A stretch of 6,105 nt of DNA, from assembly GCA_001313065.1 (NCBI GenBank), contig BBFD01000243.1, positions 1 through 6,105 of the forward strand, written 5' to 3'. The translations under genes were made by a program, and so were the position numbers. The notes beneath the pieces were generated by a model that saw only the letters and a program-made list of their open reading frames with translations, searched no databases and had not been told where the DNA came from. Source of the stretch: Silvimonas sp. JCM 19000 (GTDB taxonomy: Bacteria; Pseudomonadota; Gammaproteobacteria; Burkholderiales; Chitinibacteraceae). How positions within the stretch are numbered: position 1 is the first letter of the stretch; each line of letters opens with the position of its first letter. Of this stretch, positions 5,487 through 6,105 are shown piece by piece.

Positions 5487-6105
5487 TCAATCGCGCAAGG
5501 TAGCGATCAATTGCAGTTCTTCCGCGCTAAAGCCAGCCTGCAATCGTGCTGGCTGGTTCAGTGCGCCACGAAACGCCGGGGCTTCATGCTCACGCAGCAA
5601 TTGCACAAAAGTTGCCACCGGCTCCAGTCCCCGCTGTTCACAGCACCAGTGATACCAACGATTGCCGATGCGAACATGGCCGATTTCATCACGCAGAATG
5701 ACATCGAGGATGTCGCAGGCGCGCTGATCACCCACCCCACGCAAGCGCGCCTGTATGCCTGGCGTGACGTCCAGCCCGCGCGCTTCCATGATGCGCGGCA
5801 CCAGTGCCATGCGCGCCAGCACATCGTGATCAGTGCGTCTGGCCATCGTCCACAGCCCGTCATGCGCCGGGAAGTCGCCGTATTCATGACCATAGCTGTG
5901 TAGGTGCTCACGCAACAGATTGAAGTGCAGCGCTTCTTCTTGCGCCACTTGCAGCCAGTCGACGTAGTAATCAAATGGCATATCCCGAAAGCGATAGAGC
6001 GCGTCCAGTGCAAGGTTGACCGCGTTGAATTCAATGTGCGCGATAGCATGGATCAGTGCAGCGCGGCCTTCGGCACTCCCCAGACCACGCTGCCCCACTT
6101 GCTTG
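5487..6105 (-). CDS. DUF455 ferritin-like protein, N terminus outside the window
   Basis: The visible 205 residues match the DUF455 (COG2833) family, a ferritin-like four-helix fold likely to bind two metal ions; family members are about 270 residues, so some 60 N-terminal residues lie beyond the right edge. Counting from the GTG at 6098, candidate ligands are Glu23 in AHIEFNAVNLALD, Glu55 and His58 in QEEALHF, Glu105 in RIMEARGLD, and Glu138 and His141 in RDEIGHV: two ExxH motifs plus extra Glu, as in diiron proteins. Residues RGLGSAEGRAALIHAI precede the first ligand. The frame runs to the window edge at 6105, so the GTG at 6098 is not taken as the start. It converges on barstar with a 36-base gap and is probably an unrelated unit. 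Substrate and reaction are not established. Confidence 0.9.
   Translation of the reverse strand, partial: KQVGQRGLGSAEGRAALIHAIAHIEFNAVNLALDALYRFRDMPFDYYVDWLQVAQEEALHFNLLREHLHSYGHEYGDFPAHDGLWTMARRTDHDVLARMALVPRIMEARGLDVTPGIQARLRGVGDQRACDILDVILRDEIGHVRIGNRWYHWCCEQRGLEPVATFVQLLREHEAPAFRGALNQPARLQAGFSAEELQLIATLRD

Noticed and set aside
1..6105. CRISPR array, tRNA, rRNA, transposase or attachment site
   Set aside because: No spaced repeats, tRNA-like cloverleaf, rRNA sequence or transposase motif was seen on either strand by eye.

Overview
The window reads as a chromosomal fragment of a moderately GC-rich Gram-negative bacterium, most likely a betaproteobacterium. The main reason is the leucine gene order on the minus strand: leuC, then a 37-residue entericidin-type lipoprotein, then leuD, then leuB. 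The presence of nagB would suit a chitin- or amino-sugar-using member of the Neisseriales, but that is a guess from memory of gene order, not a search.

Layout from left to right: start of leuB (minus, cut by the left edge); a stem-loop that looks like the nagB terminator; nagB (minus), a Bacillus-type glucosamine-6-phosphate deaminase placed between leuD and leuB; about 370 bases with no convincing gene but a candidate leuD terminator; leuD, entericidin and leuC (all minus, apparently one transcript); a divergent intergenic region with overlapping promoter candidates and a palindrome; an XRE/MmyB-type regulator (plus); a secreted barnase-type ribonuclease and its barstar inhibitor overlapping by 10 bases (plus); and, converging from the right edge, a DUF455 ferritin-like protein (minus, N terminus outside the window).

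The dominant oddity is that five of the nine genes need frame repairs to give the expected protein: leuB (3), nagB (2), leuC (2), the regulator (2) and the ribonuclease (1). Several faults sit in runs of seven or eight identical bases and most others look like a lost base beside a short C or G run. The coding sequence either side of each fault is well conserved, with active-site residues in place. This fits sequencing or assembly indels far better than biological decay; leuD, the entericidin, barstar and the visible DUF455 part are open throughout. Coordinates given for broken genes span the whole repaired gene.

Functionally, LeuC and LeuD form isopropylmalate isomerase and LeuB is the next enzyme of leucine synthesis. 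NagB belongs to amino-sugar breakdown and has its own terminator candidate, so it is probably a separate unit dropped into the leu cluster. The ribonuclease and inhibitor form a toxin/immunity-type pair. I do not see a clearly new multi-gene system; the most interesting points are the nagB insertion, the divergent leuC/regulator promoter region, and the predicted disulfide-clamped secreted barnase.
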